Part shown: piece by piece, positions 34,624 through 43,419 of the stretch | Layout of the letters: each line of letters begins with the position of its first letter | How positions within the stretch are numbered: the first letter of the stretch is position 1 | NCBI RefSeq assembly: GCF_002865645.1 | Contig: NW_020194560.1 | Coordinates: 930,001 to 994,000 of the forward strand | Direction of reading: 5' to 3' | DNA length: 64,000 bases | Source of the DNA: Hyaloscypha bicolor E | Lineage: Eukaryota; Ascomycota; Leotiomycetes; Helotiales; Hyaloscyphaceae | Translations under genes and position numbers: made by a program | The notes under the pieces: model-generated | What the model was told of the DNA's origin: nothing | The model's database searches: none | Seen by the model: the letters and a program-made list of their open reading frames with translations, nothing else

Positions 34624-34910
34624 ATATAATTATTTTTTCGGGAATTATATATATAATTACTAGATTCGGGCTATAAGTAATAGAATATAAATTATAAGAT
34701 ATAGTTATATAATCTCGTATTCTATAAATAACTTAATATTTAGAAATAAAAATTATAATATTATAATATTAATATATAGTAATTAGTTTCTATTAAATTT
34801 AATAGATTTAGGAATTATATATTAATATTATAATATTATAATTTTTATTTCTAAATATTAATTACTTTACTAACTTATATAAATAGTATTATATATTTCT
34901 AGTAAACTAA
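34624..34910 (+). repeat. Copia LTR, 3' copy of element 2
   Basis: Begins TTAATATAATTATTTTTTCGG (first T/A run shared) and ends AGTAAACTAATAATTA, inverse of 34,326-34,623. The two together form a head-to-head LTR palindrome. Confidence 0.55.
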
Positions 34911-35477
34911 TAATTACTTTAAATTTTTTAAATTATTAATAAAATTAATAATTAAAATAAATATATTTATTATAAGAATTTAATTTTTCTCTTTATTATA
35001 TAATTATTAAATTTCTAATAAATCTTTTAATATTTTTATTTAATAAAATTATTATATTAAATAAATAAATCAAAAAATTATTAAATTATTTTAAAATTTT
35101 AAAATTTTAAAAATTAATTCATATAATATTAAATAATTTTAATTTTATTCCTTTTCCTTTTATTTTATTAATATGTCTAGTTTCTTCTCTTTAATATTTT
35201 CAATCTAGCACTTTCGTTAAAGTTTGATTTCATATCAGTGACTTTCATAGGGAAATGCAGCGTTCTAACCACCTTGCTCTAACCCTTACCTCTCGAACCC
35301 CATCCCAACATCAGAAGTCCACATGTCGACGTGATCTCCATTCTCTCGACACAGTGGCTTTGATTAGTTAAAGCCTCAGCACAGGCGACAATTTTAATAA
35401 TCACATACAATTTTTCGCAGTTTTTCAATTCGATATTCTTTCGTGACCGGGCCGAAGCAACTATTATCAAAGCCTTA

Positions 35478-37373
35478 CTACAATAAACTCCAATAGGTAG
35501 CCCAGATTCCCTCGACCCACTTACTTTCGCCACTCTCCACTTCGGCAGTGCGCTCGATGGTCAAGTCGGCCTGCATGCAGCGGAACTCAGGCGGTTCGTG
35601 GATCGAGAGTGCATCCTGCGGTTGTCCCGGGCGGATGAAGTAGCCCGCACGCATCCAATTAGAATGGATGAGGGCAAAAATCACCTGCGGCGGGCCCTTC
35701 GCCTGCAGCAGCGGAGGCCAGAAGGAAGCCACGAGGGTCTTGAGTGTGTCGATGGCCGAGTCGCACTTGTCAAGCGGCATTGCGTGGCGAGAGCAGTAGT
35801 CCTCCCAGGTATCCAGTCCTGCCACCCAGCAGGCGTTGATATGCAGTAGAAGAGACGGGGACGACAAGGCTGCACCCAACCCATTCCCATCATTGCTCGT
35901 GATGCGCTCGACAGTCCGCTGCCACTCTCGATGCGTTGCCTGCTCGGCTTCAGCGTTTTCTTGGGACTGATAACTTGCCAGTGGCAACCAATCCTGGGAT
36001 GGGAAGCAGAACTCGGCTGCTGTTTGGGACGGACCGAGAGTTGGAAGACGATCATGGAGCAGGAAGCGGAATTCTAGGGAGCGGAAATACTGCAAGGCGC
36101 TGGCAGAGACAACGTCATTCAGGAACAGGCTTTCAGGATAGCGTGCTGGCCGAGGACCCCGGCTAGTCATGGAGTCGGTGCCACTAAAGCCGATATCAAA
36201 GTGGTTTTTCCCGAAAAAGACTTGGCGGGCGTCACGCCGGAACGCATGACTCACAAGGAACAGCTGCGTCGGGGGTGCCCAACAGTGACAGAAGCGCGTG
36301 TAAGAGGTGTGGCGGCGTTGACAGAAGCAGAATTGCCCCTTGTGCGTACCGCGCTTCTTGCCCTTCCAGCAGGCCCGGAACTGGCATGCGTAGTGGCTAC
36401 AAGTCCAGCACCTGGACTTGCGGCCTGCTGGCTCCCATCCCCAATCCGAGGCATAGTGTGGACACTCGTGGTCGGGGCCTAGCCGGCACTGGCTCATGAG
36501 GCATGCCTGGTGAACGTTGGGATGGCACACATCATACGGAGGTTCGCAAGACCGGCTCAGGCATCCTCTCCGGTAGGGCAGTTGGTAGCCGAAATCGTGG
36601 CCTGGACCGAAGATCCACGACACCTTGCTCAAGGGCGCCACGAGGTCCGTATACTCGAGAATGCGCAGGCGCAGCTCGGGGGGAAGGCGTGAAAAGCCGG
36701 AAAACTCACTTGTAACTCTTCGTCCCTCGGCTTGTAAGCCTGCGTCGCGGGCGATTTGCTGGAGCCTAACATCGTGGCTGGGCTTGGGGCCGAGTCGAAT
36801 ATGGCAACCCGCGAGAGTGGGCAATTGATATAGTGGTGCCACAATATACTGTGCTGTTTCAACATCAGCCACGTCGCAGACCAGACCGAAGTCAAGAGCG
36901 TCGGCCATGATGTGGCGGGAAAGGTAATCGGCCGTCGTCTCCCACTCCGAGAGTAGGATCTGTGCAGAAGAACAGTCTGCTTGTAGCATTTTGTCGTCCG
37001 ACGAGGGACAATTGGGAGGCGCGTGGCGTTTCTGCGAACCGTTGGCCACGTTTAGTTGTACCGTGAGGCAGGTAAGGGCGAGTAGCAGCTTGGGTTGAAG
37101 GATGCGTAGATTTCCCAAGTCGCCAGCGCGACGGTATCGGATAACAAAGCGGTTGGTAGAGTAAAATAAGAGCGATGTCTCGGTGTGTACGATACGGCAT
37201 ATGCGCATGAGGGCGAGAGACGGCGACAGGTTGGGTCGCTCATCGTCATGCTCGTTTTCCATGGGATTGAGTAGAAGATCTCGGCCGCTGTTAATAACAA
37301 GCCCAGCGTCCACATAAATGTGGCGTCGAAGGCCGGGTGGGAGGTCGAGAAACCTGGAAAAGACTGGTAGCAT
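35478..37373 (-). CDS. F-box-like protein with Cys/His-rich insert, 631 aa
   Basis: Single open frame from ATG at 37,373. Two F-box-like starts are present: FSRFLDLPPGLRRHIYVDAG (residues 5-24) and FSRLPPELRLRILEYTDLV (227-245), each an LPPxLRxxIxxY pattern as in fungal F-box/2EXR-type proteins. Between about 271 and 364 lies a Cys/His-rich stretch (CLSRSC, CHPNVHQAC, CPHY, CWTCSHYAC, CFCQRRH, FCHCW) that could bind zinc. LFLVSHAFRRDARQVFFGKN (371-390) is the typical element after the F-box in this group. F-box proteins link substrates to SCF ubiquitin ligases, but the fungal expansions are mostly uncharacterised, so that role is only possible. No signal peptide or membrane helix. It is transcribed away from the 38.3-kb gene across a 924-bp shared upstream region. 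Confidence 0.8.
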   Translation of the reverse strand: MLPVFSRFLDLPPGLRRHIYVDAGLVINSGRDLLLNPMENEHDDERPNLSPSLALMRICRIVHTETSLLFYSTNRFVIRYRRAGDLGNLRILQPKLLLALTCLTVQLNVANGSQKRHAPPNCPSSDDKMLQADCSSAQILLSEWETTADYLSRHIMADALDFGLVCDVADVETAQYIVAPLYQLPTLAGCHIRLGPKPSHDVRLQQIARDAGLQAEGRRVTSEFSGFSRLPPELRLRILEYTDLVAPLSKVSWIFGPGHDFGYQLPYRRGCLSRSCEPPYDVCHPNVHQACLMSQCRLGPDHECPHYASDWGWEPAGRKSRCWTCSHYACQFRACWKGKKRGTHKGQFCFCQRRHTSYTRFCHCWAPPTQLFLVSHAFRRDARQVFFGKNHFDIGFSGTDSMTSRGPRPARYPESLFLNDVVSASALQYFRSLEFRFLLHDRLPTLGPSQTAAEFCFPSQDWLPLASYQSQENAEAEQATHREWQRTVERITSNDGNGLGAALSSPSLLLHINACWVAGLDTWEDYCSRHAMPLDKCDSAIDTLKTLVASFWPPLLQAKGPPQVIFALIHSNWMRAGYFIRPGQPQDALSIHEPPEFRCMQADLTIERTAEVESGESKWVEGIWATYWSLL

Positions 37374-38297
37374 TGCTATTCGAAGGCGAATATCGATTGG
37401 CGATTATGGATTCAGCGGGATGGAGAATGCTGAAGGAAAGAGAGAAATAGAGAAGTGGGAAGGAAATAGGTACAGATTTTCCTGCATATGCACTAAGCCA
37501 AGAATACAGCGGAAAGGCGTCTTTCCGAGTGAAAGCGTGGCTCGGCTCAGGGTTCGCGTTCATCTCGTCTATGAAAAACGCGGCATTTTTAAGCGCTAGG
37601 ATTTCGTGATGAAACATCTTCTTCCCTTGAATGCTTGTGATAATTCTTCATACTCTTCACATACGAGTACACACTGTGGTCCCTGATTGATCAAACGACT
37701 TTCTGGAAAGGGCGTCTGCCATGTCCTGAAGCTAGGTGAGTTGGATTTTGAAAGCAGACATCCTGGCGCCTAATTTTGGAAACGTTGAGGCCGGCTTGCA
37801 TTTGACCTGCATTCTGCTATTTTTCAACACGACAGAATAACTGAATATAGGCCTTACTCATTAGTGTAAAGGTTTATTTACTCCCTGGCCTCCTCGTCGC
37901 AAGGCTCGTCGGTTGTCGTCATTCCGAGATTCCAATGTCAGATTCCTGGAATGTTAGAGTTGTTACAATCAAAAAGTTGAGCCAGGAAGGCCAAAAGGTG
38001 AGGCCAGTCAGCCTGCCGAATCCCGGCATCTACAATTAATTACCAAGTCAATCCTGTCGGCCCTCAGACGACAGCTGCCTTCTATTTTCAATAATATCAA
38101 GAATAGAAATAGGAAACTGAAATACCCAAGCTCGAGCTCAAGTATATATATGCTTGTTCCTAGCGGCACAAGTAGCAATATTCATTCTCAGTACAGTCTC
38201 GCTCATTCAGTGTATTTCTCCATTGCCATATCTTCCCCTCGTCATTTCTTGATTCTTTTCTGTATCTCGCCATTTACTGTCGTCTATCCCCTGCACA
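37374..38297. promoter_or_regulatory. Shared upstream region of divergent genes
   Basis: 924 bp of normal composition between the F-box-like gene (minus) and the secreted-protein gene (plus). It ends with a TATA-like box and a long pyrimidine-rich leader before 38,298. No reading frame inside is supported. Confidence 0.5.
38143..38151 (+). promoter_or_regulatory. Candidate TATA box of the secreted-protein gene
   Basis: TATATATAT, about 150 bases before ATG 38,298, followed by a C/T-rich leader at about 38,190-38,280. The ATG context is CTGCACAATGCG, acceptable for fungi. Confidence 0.5.
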
Positions 38298-40565
38298 ATG
38301 CGCCTCCACTGGGCAATAGCGCTGCTCTCATATATCTTCAGCCTGAGCAATGGGCACCAGATGAACGTCTGGGACGAGACAGAAAGGAACACAGTCTTCT
38401 GGTCACAGACCTCAGTCACCAACGCGGACGAGTTCAGTGGCACCCGCTTCCAGGCGCTCTACGACATTGCACAAGCGAACTTCGACGACGTCAAGTTGCG
38501 ATCGGACGCCCCGACCAGGGATGGGAATTTACTCGTGGCGGCGCTATGGGATCCAATCACCAGCGTCGTCTATGCGTCTACCATCCCCCGGGGTGAAGCC
38601 TTCTATAACCTCGTATTGACCAAGGCAAAAACGCGGGCCCCTGTGTGGTGGTCACGTGGGAGCGAGATCTCACCTTCGCTGGCCTTCCACGCTGAAGACG
38701 GGGCGTACTTCCTCATGGAATTCGTGACACACCGGTATTCGGCCCTCGTCGATAACGCCGATAGCGACGATGATAATGTCCTTAATATTCTGAGGGAAAC
38801 CAGGTACGCGCCTGGCTCTAAGGTAGTGGTCTGGGGCTACTTCAACTCCGACCCTGCCAGTGTGAAGGGCACTGCTGAAGGCCCAGGAACGGGCCGTCGG
38901 ATCGGGCTCTGTGGCACGACTGGCGCCACGGCCACCAACAAGCCGCGCGACCCAACTTGCAAGAAGCTCGCCGGCCGTCTGGGGGTGACGCCGGATCCGA
39001 ACGCCGACGACCCGTATCCTGCGGAGCTGGACGAGGCAGATCTTCTGCTCCTGGGATGCGATAATACCGTCCTCGCTCTGCAGGATCCCCCTGCCCCAGG
39101 AGCGCCAGGTGCAGTTCCAGCTCCAGCGCCCTCCCCGGCGATGAAGGTCCGACAAGTCGATTCTCCTTCTGCTGCCCCTTCTACTGATCCGTCTGCTTCT
39201 CCTGCTGTCCCTTCTGCTGATCCGTCTGCTTCTCCTGCTGTCCCTTCTGCTGATCCCTCTGCTTCTCCTGCTGCTCCTCCTGCTTCTCCTCCTGCTTCTC
39301 CTTCTGCTTCTCCTCCTGCTTCTCCTTCTGCTTCTCCTCCTGCTTCTCCTCCTGCTCCAAGTGCTTCGGGCTCGGATGGCCCCTTGCTCGTGTGCCCCGC
39401 CTCCGCAGCATCCCCCCCTACCACCATCACTATTTCAGTCTCGTACGACCCGACCCCCTTGAGCGTCGCCCTTCCCCTGGACACCGAGACGGGAGCATGT
39501 ACGGGGGCATGTTCAGCAACTTTAACTCCAGCTGCCGCGACGAGGGCCGCAACGACGACGACCTTCCAAACTGTAGTGGCCACGGCCGCAAGCTATGGCT
39601 GCTCGTTCCAGGGAGACAACCCTGGTAGTGGAGTCACGTCCGCATACTGCGTCTGCTCCCAGGGCCAGTCGACCACCATTACCGCTGCCCTCCCCCGGAA
39701 CAGCGCTGGCGACGCCATCCCGAGCGGCACCAACAGCTGTCCCTACACGGCCTGGCCGGGCACCGCGGCCATCGCCCCCACGACGACGCTCGGCCCCGCC
39801 TCGACGAATATCGCGGCCTGCCAGGTGTGCGTGCCGGTTGTTGTCAACGAAGATTCTTGTACCCCGATCCCGAACTGCACCCCACAAGGGGCCGTGGCGA
39901 CCGTCTCCATCGGCTCGTCGCCCGTCAATGTCGGCACACTGACAGGGACCGCGCTATACACATCCGTTTCGAGCGCGCTTGAGAGCATCTGCCCGTCGGT
40001 GACCCAGACCACAGCTCTAACGCAATGTAGCGGCAGTGCGACTGTACCCAACATCGCCTACGCTTCGGGCGACGACTTAGCCACCGACGGCGAACTGCTC
40101 GTTACTGCCGATATCAGCGGGTACAATACTACTCAGCTCCGTGACGCTCTTATTGTCTCGCTGGCGACCTCTGCCCAGCAGGCCGCCACAGGATCCAACT
40201 GCTATGTGCCAGAGGGCAGCGCGGGGGTAGGCAGTCCCGCTCCCAACCCGAAGGACACTTTCTGCAACAGCGCCTGGTTCTACGAGGCCAACTATTTCAA
40301 CCCTTGGTGGCGCCAGGCGGCCTACCCCGGCCCAACGGACTTCATCCATGCTACGATCGAGTTCCACACGGCGCCTCAATCCATCCTCCAATTTGTGTGC
40401 GACTTCATCGACATAGCCATTGATGCCCTTGCCCTCGTCGAACCCGAGTTTATTGTTGAGGATGCAGAGCTCGAAGAAGGTATCAATCTTATTTGCCAGA
40501 CCAATGAAGGGAAAGAAAGCTCGGCAAGTACTGCAAGCGGTTCGAACCCTGACGGGACTACTTAG
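38298..40565 (+). CDS. Secreted protein with Pro/Ala/Ser repeat and HAE-type N-terminal domain, 755 aa
   Basis: Residues 1-19 (MRLHWAIALLSYIFSLSNG) form a signal peptide. An N-terminal domain (about 20-260) reads LLVAALWDPITSVVYASTIP, HAEDGAYFLMEF (131-142), SKVVVWGYF, then C205 (IGLCG) and C221 (DPTCKKLAGRLGV). The order strand-hairpin, HAE helix, strand, two Cys recalls zinc deaminase folds; this is my inference, not an established match. Residues 289-358 are a Pro/Ala/Ser repeat (PSADPSASPAV, PPASPSAS). The Cys-containing, Thr-rich C-terminal half (360-755) has paired cysteines (CTGAC, CVCSQG, CQVCVP, CTPIPNC) and ends Ser/Thr-rich without a clear GPI signal. G+C-rich codon use, no RIP. 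Probably an extracellular or wall-associated protein. It is divergent from the F-box-like gene. Confidence 0.8.
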   Translation: MRLHWAIALLSYIFSLSNGHQMNVWDETERNTVFWSQTSVTNADEFSGTRFQALYDIAQANFDDVKLRSDAPTRDGNLLVAALWDPITSVVYASTIPRGEAFYNLVLTKAKTRAPVWWSRGSEISPSLAFHAEDGAYFLMEFVTHRYSALVDNADSDDDNVLNILRETRYAPGSKVVVWGYFNSDPASVKGTAEGPGTGRRIGLCGTTGATATNKPRDPTCKKLAGRLGVTPDPNADDPYPAELDEADLLLLGCDNTVLALQDPPAPGAPGAVPAPAPSPAMKVRQVDSPSAAPSTDPSASPAVPSADPSASPAVPSADPSASPAAPPASPPASPSASPPASPSASPPASPPAPSASGSDGPLLVCPASAASPPTTITISVSYDPTPLSVALPLDTETGACTGACSATLTPAAATRAATTTTFQTVVATAASYGCSFQGDNPGSGVTSAYCVCSQGQSTTITAALPRNSAGDAIPSGTNSCPYTAWPGTAAIAPTTTLGPASTNIAACQVCVPVVVNEDSCTPIPNCTPQGAVATVSIGSSPVNVGTLTGTALYTSVSSALESICPSVTQTTALTQCSGSATVPNIAYASGDDLATDGELLVTADISGYNTTQLRDALIVSLATSAQQAATGSNCYVPEGSAGVGSPAPNPKDTFCNSAWFYEANYFNPWWRQAAYPGPTDFIHATIEFHTAPQSILQFVCDFIDIAIDALALVEPEFIVEDAELEEGINLICQTNEGKESSASTASGSNPDGTT
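39180..39357 (+). repeat. Coding minisatellite for the Pro/Ala/Ser linker
   Basis: A 33-bp unit encoding DPSASPAVPSA occurs about three times, then shorter 12- to 18-bp units (CCTGCTTCTCCT) encoding PASP/SASP. It stays in frame. The reverse strand is also open here because of the repeat, which creates a spurious Gly/Glu-rich antisense frame. Confidence 0.85.
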
Positions 40566-40909
40566 AAAAGAGGGTTTCCTGTATCTTTTTGGCTTTTATA
40601 TCTTGGTTTTATTTCGATGTGGCGAAGGTGGCGGGGTGAGAATCCTTTTGGCCTGCAAGTCTACTACCTAGATGAGAAAGTCTCCTATTTTTTATATATG
40701 TTTTGTTTCGATTTCATGGGGGCAGCGGAGTGAGAATTGAATTCGTATAAGACTTTTGCGCACTCAAAAAAACCGGGGGCAATTTGGCGACCACAAATTT
40801 TGATAGCATAAATAGGTGGATATAAGTACGAAAAGCTCGCGTACCAATGTCTCAAATCGTCTGGCACCTCATCTACCAACCCCGAGGTGTTCTAGCGTAG
40901 CAAAATTAT
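40566..40909. other. 3' flank of the secreted-protein gene
   Basis: Contains the 3' untranslated region; no gene. It ends at the left arm of the snap-back repeat. Confidence 0.5.
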
Positions 40910-41062
40910 CTTCGTCCGGCGAGACATGGTCCGTACTAGCAGGGGGGCCTGGCTCAGGGCGAAAACGCGATAGATTACTAATACTGTAAGTTTCTAAGTA
41001 AAGGCAGGCACTTTCGCCCTGAGCTAGGCCTGCGGGTACGGACCATGTCTCGCCGGACGAAG
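40910..41062. repeat. 153-bp snap-back inverted repeat
   Basis: The left arm 40,910-40,964 and right arm 41,012-41,062 are near-perfect reverse complements (shared CTTCGTCCGGCGAGACATGG and CTCAGGGCGAAA), separated by a 47-bp A+T-rich loop. A few mismatches and extra G residues lie at AGCAGGGGGGCC versus GGCCTGCGGG. The structure fits a foldback or MITE-type element and would form a long hairpin in DNA or RNA. No flanking target duplication is evident. Confidence 0.85.
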
Positions 41063-41386
41063 GGATAGCCGAAGTTTAGCGCTGCCGGCCCAACCACACC
41101 CTTCTTCGACCTGCTTCTTTCCCTCCGAACATCTAAGCTGGTCGGACCTCAAAAGCACAAGGGTCCCCTCTTCTCAAGTCGACTAAGAGAGGCAGCGTAT
41201 CGACCGGCTGTAAGACCTTCTGGCCACAACCTCCGCAACCCAGCTAAGCCATCGTAGCCGCGCGCTTGCAAGGTTCTCAAAACACTCTTGGGAGGGAAGG
41301 CAGTGAGAAATCCAACCTATTTAATACCTGGAACCTCAACCCTATTTGAAAATCCTCTTTATACAAAGGCCTTCCTCAACGCCAAC
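41063..41386. other. Intergenic, upstream of the F-box-like relic
   Basis: Normal composition, no gene. The open frame actually extends upstream to 41,288 but without an ATG, so this is taken as leader and promoter. Confidence 0.45.
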
Positions 41387-42306
41387 ATGCCCAAGCCAGT
41401 GTGCCGAATCAGATGGCGACGGGGGGAACCTCTCGGCCTGATCGAATACACATCACCTACTTTCCTCGATCTCCCAAGAGAGGTCCGCGATCAAATCTAT
41501 TATACCGTTCTCGTCTCGCCAAATCCTATTTCCGTATGCTCAATGCATTATACATGGACTACCAGATCCCAAGACAGGAGATTTACGTCGATCGAAAGGC
41601 TTACTCTAGATCCTAGTTGTCCAATACTCGCACCGCCCACGTTGGCCATTATATCTTGCAGCCGGCAACTAGCGGTCGAGGCTAGAGCGGCCTTCTATAG
41701 CCTCAACACATTTCGGTTCGCGGGTCACGAGGCCTGGCAGCCTATGTACCGGTGGCTCGACATGATTGGGGAAGGGGCAAGGGCTCATTTGCAAAATCTT
41801 ATGGTAGAAGTGCTTCTTCCCAAGGGGCTTATCCAAGATCGGCATGGCAGCCACGAGTTCTGCTACCACTACGGGCTTCCTTGGCAATTTCGGAGAGTGG
41901 CGTTCAGTTGTGATTCCGGCAAAGATTCTCGGGAGCCAGTAGATTATCTAAGCCCTGCTATCGAAGCTTGTTTCCGCATCCTGGGCAAGGCAGGACGCGC
42001 TCTGACCCTGAGATTGGTTCTATCTGAAGACTTTATTCCGGGTGAAAGGGCTAGTGTATAGGCTGGGATAGCCTGGCCGTTCCGAACCAGGTGGAGCGGT
42101 CGAGCAGGGAGTTTGCAGCGGACCGGATTACGGTCCTGTGGGAGGGGAAGGGGGAAGGGGTGGGCTTCCGGGACAGTTTTCTAGACAAGAGGGCTATTAT
42201 CGAGGCCCAAGGTTGGGAAATCATCGATATACGAGTCGCCCCCCTCAAAAAACCCACGATATTATTTACGATGCGTAGAGCTTTGAATGCTTCTTGTTCT
42301 AGTTAA
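41387..42306 (+). pseudogene. F-box-like (2EXR-type) protein, frameshifted near its C-terminus
   Basis: ATG at 41,387 (GCCAACATGC context) starts a 224-codon frame. It contains PTFLDLPREVRDQIYYTVLV, the F-box-like head of a common fungal family, then IISCSRQLAVEARAAFYSLN and FRFAGHEAW, the usual next element, and LQNLMVEVLLP. The frame stops at 42,059-42,061 right after GERASV, while the next frame carries a convincing family-like C-terminus (GWDSLAVPNQVERSSREFAA, ITVLWEGKGEGVGFRDSFLD, IEAQGWEIIDIRV) to a stop at 42,304-42,306. No plausible intron bridges the two, so a one-base indel near 42,050-42,061, real or from sequencing, breaks the gene. No RIP signature is visible. Substrate or partner unknown. 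Confidence 0.7.
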
Positions 42307-42755
42307 ACTAGCGGACTATCTTCTATACAAACGAAATGTTGACAACCTATAGCACTTACAAGCGATCCAACCATGTATGAGAGAGTAAAGAGAAACCAAC
42401 ACCGAGAGATAGGAACCTTCAGCTATCTACCCAGACCGAACTACCACCTTTGGAAACCCTGCTAAGCGTCCAACCTAACCCAACCCCTCGGAAAGCGGCC
42501 CTTCACCCGAGTAGGACGCCACTCGGGTTAGGGTTGCTATCACTCGCAACCACCAGCTTATTTAGAACAGAAGCGTACGATGGGGTAATGCCTGCCTGAC
42601 TAGTTGAGCCGAATGGAGTCACGCCATTCACGTCTGGGCTCGCCGTCAAACTGTTTTTCCGCCTTCACCTTATTAACATCCATCTTCCCAATAAAGTCTT
42701 GAGTAGAGATATACCATCCCTTGCAAGGAATACACAAGCATGCAACGAGCAGGGT
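42307..42755. other. Intergenic between convergent genes
   Basis: 3' flanks of the F-box-like relic (plus) and the small secreted protein (minus). No gene on either strand. Confidence 0.5.
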
Positions 42756-43076
42756 CTACTTATATGAAGAGATATGATGTTTTGCCTGGAGAATGTCATA
42801 CACCTGTCTCGCGTAGGCCCGGGTCGTCCCCTTGTAATCGGTAGGCCGGAAAGGGGGAGCCTGGACAAAGGTCCTCCATCCCGTCTGTGTGTCAGAATAT
42901 GCGTTTGGGATCCATTTGACTACCTGACTGGCAGAGATAGGAACTCGGGCTTCGATATAGTGGGACTCTGAAGAAAGCGTAGAGTGTGTGGCGTAAACTG
43001 GTGTGGCTGCCCCAAGCCCCGGAAGGGTCGAGGCGCAAGCCAAAAGGCACAAAGTAGCTTGGGTTATAAAGCGCAT
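42756..43076 (-). CDS. Small secreted protein, 106 aa
   Basis: Start chosen at ATG 43,076, which opens with a clear signal peptide (MRFITQATLCLLACASTLPG, cleavage likely after LGAA at about residue 24). The frame extends 23 codons further upstream to another ATG, but that start would bury the signal. The mature part of about 82 residues has no cysteine, is rich in Tyr, Thr and Ser (ESHYIEARVPISASQVVKWI, YKGTTRAYARQVYDILQ) and matches no family I know. Small size, secretion and position at the edge of a 20-kb repeat block are features often used to pick effector candidates; that role is only a possibility. No RIP marks. Confidence 0.6.
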   Translation of the reverse strand: MRFITQATLCLLACASTLPGLGAATPVYATHSTLSSESHYIEARVPISASQVVKWIPNAYSDTQTGWRTFVQAPPFRPTDYKGTTRAYARQVYDILQAKHHISSYK

Positions 43077-43419
43077 AGCTAAGGCGGGCTTAAATAATGA
43101 TAGTATACGAAGACAACGGCATAAAGTATCGGGAATACAGGGCATTATTTTATAAAGGCTACTAAATGCCCTGTAAGGTCTTACTTTAATCTCCCTGTAG
43201 CTAGTCCTAGTCCCCTGTAAGCCCTGTAAGGGTCCCCTGAAATGTGGCTTACCTCGCTAAACCTCTAATTTCGATAATTTTTTAATTAGTTCGATTTTAT
43301 CTATCTAAATAACTATCTATTATATAGCCACCTTCTCTTGATCCTTCTTCCTCCCTTCTTTATACTCATTCCCCCCTTCCAAACATATTATCTCCTTTAT
43401 ATAATCAGGAATTACTATA
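43077..43419. other. Boundary to A+T-rich block
   Basis: 5' flank of the small secreted protein. A CCCTGTAAG(G) motif recurs several times at about 43,160-43,230 (short imperfect repeats). RIP-type sequence begins at about 43,260. Confidence 0.4.

Larger units (their letters stand above)
23776..35180. mobile_element. RIP-degraded block of nested Copia elements and other repeats
   Basis: About 11.4 kb of A+T-rich DNA nearly free of CpA and TpG. Identifiable parts are listed separately: Copia LTRs in both orientations, a gag region, two RT/RNase H ends and four copies of a second repeat (counting that at 2.6 kb). Segments 23,776-25,744, 29,961-30,059, 31,782-32,929 and 34,911-35,180 are degraded without assignable content; within 31,800-32,700 a plus-strand frame with RIP-type stops survives but is unrecognised. 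Composition returns to normal at about 35,200. Confidence 0.8.

Noticed and set aside
23776..35180. Mitochondrial DNA insert, suggested by extreme A+T content
   Set aside because: The content is Copia and other nuclear repeats with RIP-type mutations; no mitochondrial gene, tRNA or intron core is visible.
23776..35180. Centromere core
   Set aside because: A+T-rich RIPed retroelements are compatible with a centromere, but the blocks alternate with expressed-type genes at a 10-kb scale, and nothing in the sequence alone distinguishes a centromere from an ordinary repeat block.
38150..38596. 148-codon plus-strand frame overlapping the start of the secreted protein
   Set aside because: It covers the TATA box, leader and first codons of the better-supported gene in another frame and has no family-like content.
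38837..39583. 248-codon minus-strand frame rich in Gly, Glu and Ala
   Set aside because: It is antisense to the Pro/Ala/Ser repeat of the secreted protein; its repeats are the mirror of that array, and the sense frame has a signal peptide and ordered domains.
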